Below, piece after piece: positions 32,909 through 43,017 of a DNA stretch of 47,140 bases. Where the stretch lies: contig JANXEL010000099.1 in NCBI GenBank assembly GCA_025058535.1, positions 1 through 47,140 of the forward strand, read 5' to 3'. Below the pieces are notes generated by a model, which did not search any database, was not told where the DNA came from, and saw only the letters and a list, made by a program, of their open reading frames with translations. This DNA comes from Ignisphaera sp. GTDB taxonomy: Archaea > Thermoproteota > Thermoprotei_A > Sulfolobales > Ignisphaeraceae. The stretch's first letter is position 1. Every line of letters starts with the position of its first letter. Made by a program: the position numbers and the translations under genes.

Positions 32909-34606
32909 TTGAGAAGCAGTCTCACAGTGTTTTGCATAGTCCTATTACTCTCCACATCAGTGCCTACAAGTATACCAACTAATACTGTGGATGTGTGGTT
33001 CTTAGGCGTTGAAAGCAGCAATCCTTCTTTGGGCGTCGCTATGAAAGCTCGTGTACAGATCCGTAACTCTTCATCACATAGAATTTCCATTCATAATGTC
33101 AATTTTGATAGAACGGTCTTTTACTCCTTTTTGTTAGCTGGCTATGCTATTAAGTACGTGTGCGGTCTGGATGTGGATAGAATTTTAGTTGATATCCATA
33201 TCAATGATTATAAGCAGGTGAAGGGTGCCAGTGCCTCACTGGCGTACGCAATGGCCGTTCTAAAAGCATTAAATAAAATCAATGTAACTGGTGCTCAATG
33301 GGGAGCGTCTGGCATCACTTCTATAGATGGATTTATAGATGCCGTTGGAGGCCTTCATACAAAAATTAGGACGGCGAAAGAGGTAGGTGTTGAGACGGTG
33401 TACATCCCCATGATCAATGGATTTAGAGATAATTTGAATGGTGAGGCTACCAGGGTCATCCGAGTTGCCTCCTTAGCTGATCTATGTTGGGATCGCTTGT
33501 CCGTCAATAACATCTCCATAGAACCTTCTCTAGAGGAGTTTGCAGTAGTAAATGAGTTCTTTGAGCATAGAGCCATAGAATTTTTATATAGAATTGAAGA
33601 CCTCGTAGGTAGATTCCCAAACGATATGAGGAACTCTCTAGCCCAACTGTATAGAGATCTTTCAATAAATGTGAGTAGGGCGTTGGAGAAAGGCCACGGA
33701 TACACAGCTGCAAATTACGCATTTCTAGGGTATATCCGGCTAATGCGCGAGTATTTAGAGCTGGACACCACAGTATCTGATTATTTGATGAAGGAAAGCG
33801 AAGATGCTGTTAAAAATGCTTTGAGTGTATTCAATAGCTTCAGATATATTCGCACCTCAGCTATCCCACTGCTGGTAGTAATTCTTGATAGAATTGCTGA
33901 AGCACAATTCTATATAAATCTCTATAAAAATCTTACCAGAGCTCCAGTACAATCGCCGCAATCTATTTTGGACACATTAACAAGAGCTCACGCCAGAAGC
34001 CTGACTATAGACATTTGGCTGGATCTTCTAAGACTAGTGAACAGTAGCCTGGTTTCGAATGGTGGGGATGGCCAATTCGTGGCATTTAATAGGGTGTATG
34101 CAACAGCACTAAACACACTAAGGGCTGTGAGTCTCACGATAGAGTGGAGCCAAGAGCTCGCGCCTCTATCCCTCTCGGCAATAGCTGCAACACGCGGTAC
34201 TTTAGCTAAACAGTTAGACAATATATCGCGCTCAAAGGTGACCAACAGTCTTAGAGAGCTATACAGGATTCACAGCAGTCATCTGGATACCAACACCAGG
34301 GTCATCCCCTACATGTACTACATCTACGCCGAGGATCTGCAGCTGGATGGGAGTAGTGACTACATAAACATATTATCGATATCCACACTCATATTGGCTG
34401 TTACAAACATCATTAGAGATGCTCTAGATAGAGGCGACCTAGTGATGTATATGGAGCCAAATTATGTAGGAATTCGGCCGTCATATGATATTAAGACCAT
34501 TGCACTACCTCTGAATATTGTTGTAATGTTACTTCTCCTAGTGCTGTTGCTTCATATAGTTGAAAAGGGTTTTAGGCCTACTTATGCTACCTCCAAAGCT
34601 ATCTAA
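32909..34606 (+). CDS. Exported, membrane-anchored Lon-like (S16) serine protease
   Basis: A 565-residue protein matching the archaeal COG1750 type of Lon-related proteases without an ATPase domain. Signal peptide: residues 1-24. The protease domain covers about 28-180: VKGASASLAYAMAVL gives the catalytic Ser (S108), and VGGLHTKIRTAKEVG the Lys (K152), matching the Ser-Lys dyad of Lon. The long helical middle has unknown role. A C-terminal membrane segment (PLNIVVMLLLLVLLLHIVEKG, about 536-556) anchors it, so the protease faces outward. Start TTG or GTG choices near 32909 are uncertain. The last 69 bases overlap the convergent UDG gene. Confidence 0.85.
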   Translation: MRSSLTVFCIVLLLSTSVPTSIPTNTVDVWFLGVESSNPSLGVAMKARVQIRNSSSHRISIHNVNFDRTVFYSFLLAGYAIKYVCGLDVDRILVDIHINDYKQVKGASASLAYAMAVLKALNKINVTGAQWGASGITSIDGFIDAVGGLHTKIRTAKEVGVETVYIPMINGFRDNLNGEATRVIRVASLADLCWDRLSVNNISIEPSLEEFAVVNEFFEHRAIEFLYRIEDLVGRFPNDMRNSLAQLYRDLSINVSRALEKGHGYTAANYAFLGYIRLMREYLELDTTVSDYLMKESEDAVKNALSVFNSFRYIRTSAIPLLVVILDRIAEAQFYINLYKNLTRAPVQSPQSILDTLTRAHARSLTIDIWLDLLRLVNSSLVSNGGDGQFVAFNRVYATALNTLRAVSLTIEWSQELAPLSLSAIAATRGTLAKQLDNISRSKVTNSLRELYRIHSSHLDTNTRVIPYMYYIYAEDLQLDGSSDYINILSISTLILAVTNIIRDALDRGDLVMYMEPNYVGIRPSYDIKTIALPLNIVVMLLLLVLLLHIVEKGFRPTYATSKAI

Positions 34607-35236
34607 TACACCTTTGATAAGCTCAAAATCGCTTTCAAGGAGCTTTTTAAGCTGTGGATTATATAATGCAGCAGCTGGATGTAGTGTTGGTATAACAACA
34701 GCCTCTAGACCAAGTATATTCATCTTATACACTCTTCCTCTCATCCTACTAATGCCGCTCCACTCCATACCGCCCATAGAGAAGATCTTCCTACCCGCAA
34801 TGTTACCTAACGTAACTATAGCTCTAGGTTTAAGAAGCCTCAATTGGGCCTCCAAGTACACGCTACATAGTGATATTTCATCATCACTGGGCTCTCTGTT
34901 GTTCGGAGGTCTACATTTAACAACATTCGTTATATATACGTTCCAACGTGGAACACCAGCGCTTTCCATAATTACTGTTAAGAGTTTCCCAGCTGCACCA
35001 ACAAATGGTCTGCCCATCTCATCCTCAGTAGAGCCAGGAGCCTCACCAATGAGGATTACCTGAGATTCCCTGCTTCCTTCACCTGGAACCGCATTTCTCC
35101 TAGATCTATGGAGGCTGCACCTCCTGCAGTTTCTAATAGCATTTTCAAGCTCATCCCAAGAGATAAAGGAGGATACAGCGCCCCACCTCCTGAGGCTAGC
35201 ATTAGCACACAGCAAATTAGCTTTTTTACCTCTCAT
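34538..35236 (-). CDS. udg: Family 4 uracil-DNA glycosylase (Fe-S)
   Basis: A 232-residue glycosylase removing uracil arising from cytosine deamination, important at high temperature. The 4Fe-4S ligands C37, C40, C108 and C124 are present (NCRRC, VVKCRPP, LCSVY). Motif 1 is GEAPG at 64-68 and motif 2 is HPAAAL at 186-191. Family similarity begins near residue 27 (WDELENAIRNC), so the first 20 or so residues are an extension or the start is internal, e.g. a TTG. Its 3' end overlaps the Lon-like gene by 69 bases, both coding frames being real. Confidence 0.92.
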   Translation of the reverse strand: MRGKKANLLCANASLRRWGAVSSFISWDELENAIRNCRRCSLHRSRRNAVPGEGSRESQVILIGEAPGSTEDEMGRPFVGAAGKLLTVIMESAGVPRWNVYITNVVKCRPPNNREPSDDEISLCSVYLEAQLRLLKPRAIVTLGNIAGRKIFSMGGMEWSGISRMRGRVYKMNILGLEAVVIPTLHPAAALYNPQLKKLLESDFELIKGVLDSFGGSISRPKTLFNYMKQQH

Positions 35237-35263
35237 AAAAATAGATGCTGTGGTGATAACTTA

Positions 35264-35467
35264 GTGGCCTTAAAACATGGTAAGTACGTGTATATTGAGA
35301 GAAAAGACGGTTATTACATAAAGGCTAGGGTATTTAAAAGCAAGGGCGATGAAGCTGCTAAGTATATTATCGTAGGCCCAAAGCTAAGCAAGCCACCCGC
35401 TAGTGCAACTATAGTAAAGGAGGACCAGCTAACGGGCAACATAAAGGAAAAACTGTACGCAATATAA
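35264..35467 (+). CDS. Small basic protein, unknown
   Basis: Sixty-seven residues from GTG 35264, chosen because GGTGAT at 35252-35257 is ideally spaced and because upstream codons of the same frame lie antisense to the UDG gene. The sequence, starting ALKHGKYVYIERKDGYYIKAR and ending KEDQLTGNIKEKLYAI, alternates strands and turns like a small beta protein. It may bind nucleic acid given its Lys/Tyr content. (The first block spans residues 2-22.) No known family is assigned. Divergent from UDG. Confidence 0.6.
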   Translation: MALKHGKYVYIERKDGYYIKARVFKSKGDEAAKYIIVGPKLSKPPASATIVKEDQLTGNIKEKLYAI

Positions 35468-35634
35468 TTACAGCTGGTGTGCCTATATCTATTTATGTGA
35501 ATTTCGCCATATCTGCACCACAGTGCGTGTCTGCTATTTCTGTTACCAGAGAGTAATGCTGATTATCCTAATTACCAAAGCTGCATAGTGCACTGAAGAG
35601 TAGAAGGGATGATGTGGTCGACGTATACCGATAG

Positions 35635-35679
35635 ATGAGGAGGGGTCGATACCCTGACCAATAGCGAAAGGCCCCTCAT
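35635..35679. other. Imperfect inverted repeat between convergent genes
   Basis: ATGAGG (35635-35640) plus GG pairs with CCCCTCAT (35672-35679) with one bulged A. Inside, GGTC and GACC (35644-35647, 35657-35660) can pair. It ends at the stop codon of the minus-strand methyltransferase and may be a shared terminator or a small structured RNA. Confidence 0.35.
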
Positions 35680-36302
35680 TAGTAGAAGGAAAACTTTCTG
35701 CTACATAGATTTCTCTCTATTGAATTAAGCTCATCCTGATTAACACACTCAATTTTTCTTGCACTTGGATTAGAAATTCCTATAGCGTAGAACCATACCA
35801 GCCTGTCGTGGTCGTTCTCATCAACTAGGCTTTTGACAAAAAATGGGCTCCACCCCCTTACCGCAAAATCAAGTGTAACCACAATTGTGCCTGGATCAAA
35901 CTCTGTCTCTAGTTTATGTGAAAGCTGTTCTAGTGTTGATGGATACAGGAATAGGTATACTATTGTAGGTCTCGGTACAACTCTTCTAAAATCCATAGTG
36001 AAGAAATCTGTGCAATAGATTTTAATTCTATCCCTCACATTCATAGTTTTCGCTGCAATTTCTACAATGTTACATAGAGTTCTATTTAATTCTACGCATA
36101 TACCGAGAGCACCGTACTTACAGAACTCCAGCAGCACTCTACCATCACCACACCCGAGATCTGCCACAACATCGTTTTCCCCAACTCCGAGGGCGTGCAA
36201 TAGATAGTCTATGACAATGCTAGGTGTTGGCACCCAGGGAACGACAGACATGGACCTTACCACAGATAGTGCATCACTCACCTCAAAAGAGTAGGAGAAC
36301 AT
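35679..36302 (-). CDS. Protein lysine methyltransferase-like (aKMT family)
   Basis: A 207-residue SAM methyltransferase. The opening VVPWVPTPSIVIDYLL, motif I VVADLGCGDGRVL (about residues 45-57) and ICVELN match the crenarchaeal aKMT/Dot1-like family, which methylates lysines of chromatin proteins such as Cren7 and many others. VYLFLYPSTLEQL fits the YLL(x) strand after motif IV. Known members are about 160 residues, so the C-terminal 45 are extra. The gene is divergent from LysRS and the C/D RNA. Confidence 0.75.
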   Translation of the reverse strand: MFSYSFEVSDALSVVRSMSVVPWVPTPSIVIDYLLHALGVGENDVVADLGCGDGRVLLEFCKYGALGICVELNRTLCNIVEIAAKTMNVRDRIKIYCTDFFTMDFRRVVPRPTIVYLFLYPSTLEQLSHKLETEFDPGTIVVTLDFAVRGWSPFFVKSLVDENDHDRLVWFYAIGISNPSARKIECVNQDELNSIERNLCSRKFSFY

Positions 36303-36360
36303 ATTCCTATATACACTCTTAAACTTAGAAGAGCCGGCAGGTATTGCAGGCAGTTTTTAA

Positions 36361-36421
36361 ACTAGATGATGAAAGCGCTCTTCGTTGATAAACGTGATGA
36401 AAAGCCATCCGCCTGAATATC
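36361..36421 (+). ncRNA. Box C/D 2'-O-methylation guide RNA
   Basis: All four boxes are in order. C is ATGATGA (36366-36372), D' is TTGA (36385-36388; consensus CTGA), C' is GTGATGA (36394-36400) and D is CTGA (36413-36416). Both guide spacers, AAGCGCTCTTCG and AAAGCCATCCGC, are exactly 12 nt, the archaeal norm, and D' and C' are five bases apart. By the box D plus five rule, the D guide would methylate the A in 5'-GCGGAUGGCUUU-3' and the D' guide the central G in 5'-CGAAGAGCGCUU-3'. The former resembles the conserved GGAUGGCU segment near the 5' end of archaeal 23S rRNA, from memory. A TATATAC at about 36308-36314 could be its promoter. Confidence 0.85.
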
Positions 36422-36607
36422 TGCACTTTTATTGAAGATCGTGAGTTTAACTTCAATCCCTAAACTCCAGGACACTCTTTGGTACTGATGCTCACCTCTG
36501 CACGTATTATAGTACGCTAATCTCTGTGGAATCTCTTAGGATGGTGAATCCTTTAGGTGGAAAGATATTTTAGCTATATCTTTGAGAAGTATACACTCAG
36601 TAGTGTG

Positions 36608-38167
36608 ATGCTGATGGTAGAAAAACATAGGTTTTGGAACCTTATAGCGCTCGGCATAGATCCGTATCTAACTGAGTACGGATATGAAATATCTACAACC
36701 GTACTAGAGATAAGGAGTAGGTATAGCTATCTTAGTAGCGGTGAAGAGGCCAAAGATTTCCACAGCATAGCAGGTAGGATTATGGGTTTACGTAGGCATG
36801 GTAAGATAACATTTGCTGTGCTTGACGATGGTACTGCTACAATACAGCTTGTGTTCAGATACGATCTGCTTGGTGAGAGTCTTTGGAAAATTGTTGAGCT
36901 GCTGAATACTGGCGATATAGTAGGTGTTAAGGGGAGGCCTATGAGAACACTGAGGGGAGAGTTATCCATACTAGTTAGCGAGCTATCCATACTGTCTATC
37001 ACATGGAGGGACTACCCTGAAAAGTGGCATGGTTTAGCAGATACTGATAAGAGGTATAGGCTCAGATATCTTGATATAATGATGAACGAGAGGATTAGAA
37101 AAGCAATTATATCAATGCACAGAATAGAAAAGAGCTTCAGAGACTTCCTAGATTCCAAGGGCTTCATAGAAATTCACACACCCAAGCTTCAGCCAATCTA
37201 TGGAGGTGCGCTAGCAAGACCTTTCACAACAAGAATGCACGCTTTAAACAAAACTGTTTACCTGAGTATAGCACCTGAGACCTACCTTAAGCGGGCAGTT
37301 GTTGCAAATTTGTACAGGGTTTACGAAATAGCTGTTTGCTTCAGAAATGAAGACATAGATGCACAGCACTATCCAGAATTTATTCAAATCGAAATTTACC
37401 AGGCGTTTGCCGATTGGAATGAGATGATGAAGCTGGTTGAGGATATGATAGCCTATAGCATTAAGAATGTTTTTGGTGACTATAAGGTAGAGGTAGAGCA
37501 CAATGGTGATAAGATAGAACTTGATTTCAAGCCACCGTGGAAAAGAATACCGCTCGAGGAAGCTGTTGAAAGCTACGGCGGTATAAAGGTAAAGGGTAAA
37601 AGCTACGAAGAGTTGGTTGAGACGGCCAGGGAACTTGGTATAGAGGTAGACGATTTTAGAAGAGGAAAAATAATTGAAAAAATGTTTGAAAAGTTTGCTG
37701 AACCTAAACTTGTGCAACCAACATACGTAGTACTGTATCCAAGGGACATCTCACCACTTGCAAGACCATATAGAAATGACCCTAGCTACTCTGAGAGATT
37801 CGAATTATTTGTGCGGAGCCTCGAAATTGGTAACGGATATAGTGAGTTGAACAATCCTATAGTTCAGTACTATTTCTTTAAGAAGGAAGAAGATCTAAGG
37901 CTCAAATCGGTGCATAGATTTGCAGGTGAGGTAGAGTACCATCCAATGGATAAGGATTATGTAAGGGCGCTCGAATACGGTATGCCTCCTACGGCAGGTG
38001 TGGGGATAGGCATTTATAGACTCATCATGATCCTCACAGGTCTGCCCAGCATAAAGGATGTAATACCATTTACAATTGTTGAACCAGATGAATTCAAAAC
38101 CATTGCTGAGAATCATGAAGATATTATGAAATATTACATTGAGAACCTGCAATTGAATAAAATATGA
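36608..38167 (+). CDS. lysS: Lysyl-tRNA synthetase, class II
   Basis: About 520 residues from ATG 36608 (or ATG 36614); a GTG at 36557 would add 17 residues that have no family match. The OB-fold anticodon domain is near residues 50-150 (AGRIMGLRRHGKITFAVLDDG). Motif 1 lies near IHTPKLQP, motif 2 is VYEIAVCFRNEDID, and motif 3 is AGVGIGIYRLIM with the conserved Arg. It charges tRNA-Lys. Many archaea use a class I LysRS instead; the class II form here fits crenarchaea. Full length is 536 codons if GTG is used. Confidence 0.93.
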   Translation: MLMVEKHRFWNLIALGIDPYLTEYGYEISTTVLEIRSRYSYLSSGEEAKDFHSIAGRIMGLRRHGKITFAVLDDGTATIQLVFRYDLLGESLWKIVELLNTGDIVGVKGRPMRTLRGELSILVSELSILSITWRDYPEKWHGLADTDKRYRLRYLDIMMNERIRKAIISMHRIEKSFRDFLDSKGFIEIHTPKLQPIYGGALARPFTTRMHALNKTVYLSIAPETYLKRAVVANLYRVYEIAVCFRNEDIDAQHYPEFIQIEIYQAFADWNEMMKLVEDMIAYSIKNVFGDYKVEVEHNGDKIELDFKPPWKRIPLEEAVESYGGIKVKGKSYEELVETARELGIEVDDFRRGKIIEKMFEKFAEPKLVQPTYVVLYPRDISPLARPYRNDPSYSERFELFVRSLEIGNGYSELNNPIVQYYFFKKEEDLRLKSVHRFAGEVEYHPMDKDYVRALEYGMPPTAGVGIGIYRLIMILTGLPSIKDVIPFTIVEPDEFKTIAENHEDIMKYYIENLQLNKI

Positions 38168-38256
38168 TCTTTAAACTGTTACGAATTCTGCCATTCCAAT
38201 GTTTCATGTTAGCTAATATACTCTTGAAAACTTAATAATCTTTGGTGATGTGAGAT

Positions 38257-39075
38257 ATGCTAATGGTCATAGGTCCATTGGAGATTTTTGGAATCCTTCT
38301 ACTGCTAATAATAATAACCACAATACTATCAAGATCTTTAAGAATTGTAAGGGAGTGGGAGAGGATAGTGATACTTCGACTAGGCAAATTTGTAGGTACC
38401 AGAGGACCAGGTCTCATATTCTTAGTCCCATTTGTAGATAGAGGTCTTATCATTGATATGAGGCTTAATACTATTGATGTTCCCAAGCAGGAGGTTATAA
38501 CGAAGGATAATGTTACTATTAAAATAGATGCGGCTGTGTACTACCGTGTTATAGATCCTGAGAAGGCTGTTTTAAGGGTTAGAGACTATAACTATGCGAT
38601 CGCAATGCTAGCGCAAACAACAATGAGGGATGTTATTGGACAGATTGAACTCGACGATGTGCTGGTAAAGAGGGATGAGATAAACAGGAGAATACAGAGC
38701 ATAATAGATGAGATCACAGAACCTTGGGGAATAAAAGTCTCTATGGTTACATTAAAGGCTGTTGAACTTCCAGAGGGGATGATTAGGGCAATGGCGCACC
38801 AGGCTGAAGCTGAAAGGATTAGAAGAGCTAGAATAATTGAGGCTGAAGCTGAAAGAACTGCTGCAAAAATACTATCAGAAGCTGCTTTAACTTACGAGAA
38901 CCACCCGATAGCATTAAGGCTGCGGGAGTTGCAAACTTATGTTGATATAGCCAAAGAAAAGAATGTGATAATAATAACAGAGAGCCTAGGTGCTAAAACC
39001 GCTACAGAAGCTATAGCAACAGCACTTGCTGCTCAAAAAGCCTCCACATCTACTTCACAAGAGCTCTCAAAGTGA
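38257..39075 (+). CDS. Stomatin/prohibitin-family (SPFH) membrane protein
   Basis: A 272-residue slipin. One membrane segment (FGILLLLIIITTILS, residues 10-25) is followed by the SPFH domain (IVREWERIVILRLGKFVG, then VPKQEVITKDNVTIKIDAAVYYRV split over residues 75-98) and the helical AEAERIRRARIIEAEAERTA region that oligomerises. ATG 38257 has GGTGATG six bases upstream. It overlaps the NfeD-protease gene by four bases. In Pyrococcus, the equivalent p-stomatin is cut by its operon partner STOPP, so the two probably work together in membrane quality control. Confidence 0.92.
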   Translation: MLMVIGPLEIFGILLLLIIITTILSRSLRIVREWERIVILRLGKFVGTRGPGLIFLVPFVDRGLIIDMRLNTIDVPKQEVITKDNVTIKIDAAVYYRVIDPEKAVLRVRDYNYAIAMLAQTTMRDVIGQIELDDVLVKRDEINRRIQSIIDEITEPWGIKVSMVTLKAVELPEGMIRAMAHQAEAERIRRARIIEAEAERTAAKILSEAALTYENHPIALRLRELQTYVDIAKEKNVIIITESLGAKTATEAIATALAAQKASTSTSQELSK

Positions 39076-40430
39076 AGGTAGAGATGGTTCTATACGGGCT
39101 ATTCAGAATTAATCTATTTTTTGCAATCATTGTTGTCACAATCTTACTCACACTCTCAGCAGGACCTAGTGTTAACGGTGGTGACAGCAACCCCAAGGCA
39201 ATTATTATGAGAATAGAGGGTGTTATGGGTGCTATAGATTCCCCCACTGAAGAATATGTTAGGCAGGCGCTAACAGTTGCAGAGAGTAGAAAAGCCCCTC
39301 TTCTTGTAGTAATCAATAGTTATGGTGGTTACATAGATCCGACAATCAACATAGCAAATATGATTCTGGAAGCGAGAACACCTGTAATAGGCTTTATAAT
39401 GGATAGGGCATTCAGTGCCGCAAGTATACTTATACAGCCGATGCATATAGTGGCCAGCGTACCATACGGTGTGATAGGTGCAGCTCAACCAATATCAGTG
39501 AACCCTGTCACCGGGCAATACCAACTCATTAACGAAAGCAAAATAATAAATAGTGTTGTTGCAATGGCTGTAAGGTATGCTGAAATAAGAGGGAGAAATA
39601 CCACAGCAGTTGAAATGTTTATTAGAAAGAACCTTGTCCTCAGCGGTTATGAAGCTGTTGCAAATAATGTAGTCGATCTCATTGCTAATAATATAAATGA
39701 ATTGATAAGTGTTGTCAATGGAAGGAGCATAACGTTGACACACGGTGGTGTTAAAGTGAATACTACTATACAAATTTATGGTGTTGAAGAGTTTGCACCA
39801 CCTTACTATCTTCAGGCCTATGCATATTTAAGGGACTCTACAGTAAATTCTATTTTGTGGTTCATAGGCTTCTTCGGTACATTTCTAGCACTACTATCCG
39901 GTAGGCTTGACATCCTACCATTTACATTTGTATTCCTCCTACTGGCCCTAATAGGTGGTGGTATGAATATAAACGTGATCTCCGTAATACTACTGGCACT
40001 AGGAGCCATACTTGTTACAATAGAGATGATCACACCAGGTTATGGTATAATTGGTGTGAGTGGCATAGTTGCGCTGACCTTTGGCTTTCTCTTAATGCCT
40101 ATAAATCCAGCTACATTTATTCACCCTGGCGTATTCGAAACACTGAGAAACTTCGTGCTCATTATCGGTGGAGGACTCTCAGCATTTCTCCTGTTTATCA
40201 TGTACAAAGCAGTTGAAGCTGAGAGAAGGAGGAAAGCCGTAGTATATGCACCTGGAAGTAGGCAAATTATTGGAAGAGCTACCGAACGTATAGAACCTGG
40301 GAAGAGGGGTTTAGTATTTGTTGAAGGTGAGTACTGGTATGCTGAAAGTGAGGAAGTCATAGAGCCTGGGGAAGAGGTTATAGTCTTGGGTAGGAAGGAT
40401 TTTACCTTAATTGTGAAGAAAAAGAAGTAG
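39072..40430 (+). CDS. NfeD membrane serine protease (ClpP-class, STOPP-like)
   Basis: A 452-residue protease. A signal or anchor segment (residues 9-30) precedes the ClpP-like domain. The nucleophile is the Ser in DRAFSAAS (near residue 116) and the general base Lys is in NESKIIN, near 156; both align with the Ser-Lys pair of the Pyrococcus PH1510 protease, and GRNTTAVEMFIRK follows as there. Four or so membrane segments lie at 255-380, then the soluble NfeD OB domain ends the protein. The start overlaps stomatin by four bases. Confidence 0.92.
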   Translation: MKVEMVLYGLFRINLFFAIIVVTILLTLSAGPSVNGGDSNPKAIIMRIEGVMGAIDSPTEEYVRQALTVAESRKAPLLVVINSYGGYIDPTINIANMILEARTPVIGFIMDRAFSAASILIQPMHIVASVPYGVIGAAQPISVNPVTGQYQLINESKIINSVVAMAVRYAEIRGRNTTAVEMFIRKNLVLSGYEAVANNVVDLIANNINELISVVNGRSITLTHGGVKVNTTIQIYGVEEFAPPYYLQAYAYLRDSTVNSILWFIGFFGTFLALLSGRLDILPFTFVFLLLALIGGGMNINVISVILLALGAILVTIEMITPGYGIIGVSGIVALTFGFLLMPINPATFIHPGVFETLRNFVLIIGGGLSAFLLFIMYKAVEAERRRKAVVYAPGSRQIIGRATERIEPGKRGLVFVEGEYWYAESEEVIEPGEEVIVLGRKDFTLIVKKKK

Positions 40431-40483
40431 TTAGCAAATAACTGCCGCGAACTTTCATAGTTAGGATTTGCGATAGATGTTTT

Positions 40484-41260
40484 TCAGCCTTCCTCCTCAA
40501 CCTCCTCATACTTGGGCATAGGCTTCGCAGAGACTCTATCTCTAATTGCATTGATTATTTTTATAGCTTCATCTATGCTCACATGCCTCGCACTTTGGAC
40601 AACTGTGGCAAGAACGTTTTTTAAAACGTCCTCCATGTTGCTGCCTGTTGGTATTTCAAGTCTCACCTTTTCAAATATCGCTGGGGTTGGCTCCACGACA
40701 CCTCCCCTTTTAAGCACGGCTAACGTTTCATTAACTGGGGTGACTATAGCAGCTCCAACATCCCTACCATCTAGAGTTACTGTGAACACTATATCTCCAT
40801 CAAATGTCTCACCAATTTTTATTAAGCTGTACGAAACCGCGGCTACTGCAACTTCCCTTGCTATCGATACCAACTGTTTAACAACAGAGTCCACCTGCTC
40901 TTGTGGAACTCTTCTAAATACTTCAACGTTAATACTGTCCCACTTCCATACAATGTTCTTGGCACTCTCGTCTATTTCATAGTCTATTCTAATCCTGACA
41001 ACGTCTCCCTTATCAATCTTTAGCTGCTCAACAAGTAGTGTATATAGAACTCTGTTTAGCTGAGCCACTGCAAATGCCACCTTTTGTCCCCAGTCCCTAT
41101 TCTTCTTTATATAATCTCTCAGTTGAGCAAATATGGTGCGTCTAATCTTATCTGCATAAGCTCCAGCTATAACTAGACCCGAGCTCAGCCTTGGCATATT
41201 CTCCCCAATTATTCTATCCTTAGCAGAGTAGATAAATCTAACTACGTCAATCTGATACAT
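40484..41260 (-). CDS. DUF2258-like crenarchaeal protein
   Basis: A 258-residue soluble protein with no classical enzyme motif. The N-terminal segment RLSSGLVIAGAYADKIRRTIFAQ recalls the DUF2258 family, a crenarchaeal group of unknown function. (That text covers residues 24-46.) The central part has alternating strands with charged residues (RIRIDYEIDE), and the C terminus ends in an acidic tail (PKYEEVEEEG). Family assignment is from memory of that N-terminal motif and is tentative. It stands alone on the minus strand. Confidence 0.55.
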   Translation of the reverse strand: MYQIDVVRFIYSAKDRIIGENMPRLSSGLVIAGAYADKIRRTIFAQLRDYIKKNRDWGQKVAFAVAQLNRVLYTLLVEQLKIDKGDVVRIRIDYEIDESAKNIVWKWDSINVEVFRRVPQEQVDSVVKQLVSIAREVAVAAVSYSLIKIGETFDGDIVFTVTLDGRDVGAAIVTPVNETLAVLKRGGVVEPTPAIFEKVRLEIPTGSNMEDVLKNVLATVVQSARHVSIDEAIKIINAIRDRVSAKPMPKYEEVEEEG

Positions 41261-41400
41261 TCCTTCTGAAACAATTTATTGCAGCACGGTAATTGGGAAT
41301 CGCTGAAACTCGAAGGGTTCCGTATTTCAAGTAGGGATTCCTCCAAAAGTATCCCACACTACACAGATCACTGCACAAAATATTTAACTAGCTGCACATC

Positions 41401-41415
41401 TTATGTTTAACATAA
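41401..41415. promoter_or_regulatory. Palindromic operator-like site before the aminotransferase
   Basis: TTATGTT-T-AACATAA is a perfect 7-1-7 inverted repeat. It lies 28 bases before the start codon, just after a TATTTAAC box (41380-41387), so it covers or follows the expected transcription start, a position typical of archaeal repressor sites such as those of Lrp-type regulators. Confidence 0.5.
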
Positions 41416-41430
41416 ATAATAATTCAGTAA

Positions 41431-42783
<1,353 letters not shown>

Positions 42784-42796
42784 ATGTGTGTAGAGA

Positions 42797-43006
42797 ATGG
42801 TTATAGAGCTCACACTTGTTGATGTATACAGGTATGAAGGTTTACCGGGTAAGAGATTTAGATTCAGAGTAAAAGGGACTAGAGTATATATTAATGTATT
42901 GGCAGATGAATTGGATGAGGCTGTAAAAAAGGCTGAGGAGATTGTAAAGAGGTTAGAATTGGATAAATATCTAATAGAAAAGGAATCCTCCACAGAAATA
43001 AAATAG
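42797..43006 (+). CDS. Small conserved-looking protein, unknown
   Basis: Sixty-nine residues, 13 bases after the aminotransferase. Three strands (VIELTLVDVYRYE, RFRFRVKGTRVYINV) are followed by an amphipathic helix (LDEAVKKAEEIVKRLEL). It looks like a small ferredoxin-like alpha-beta protein. No motif identifies it. It is probably co-transcribed with the genes on each side. Confidence 0.65.
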   Translation: MVIELTLVDVYRYEGLPGKRFRFRVKGTRVYINVLADELDEAVKKAEEIVKRLELDKYLIEKESSTEIK

Positions 43007-43017
43007 GGATTCGATCA

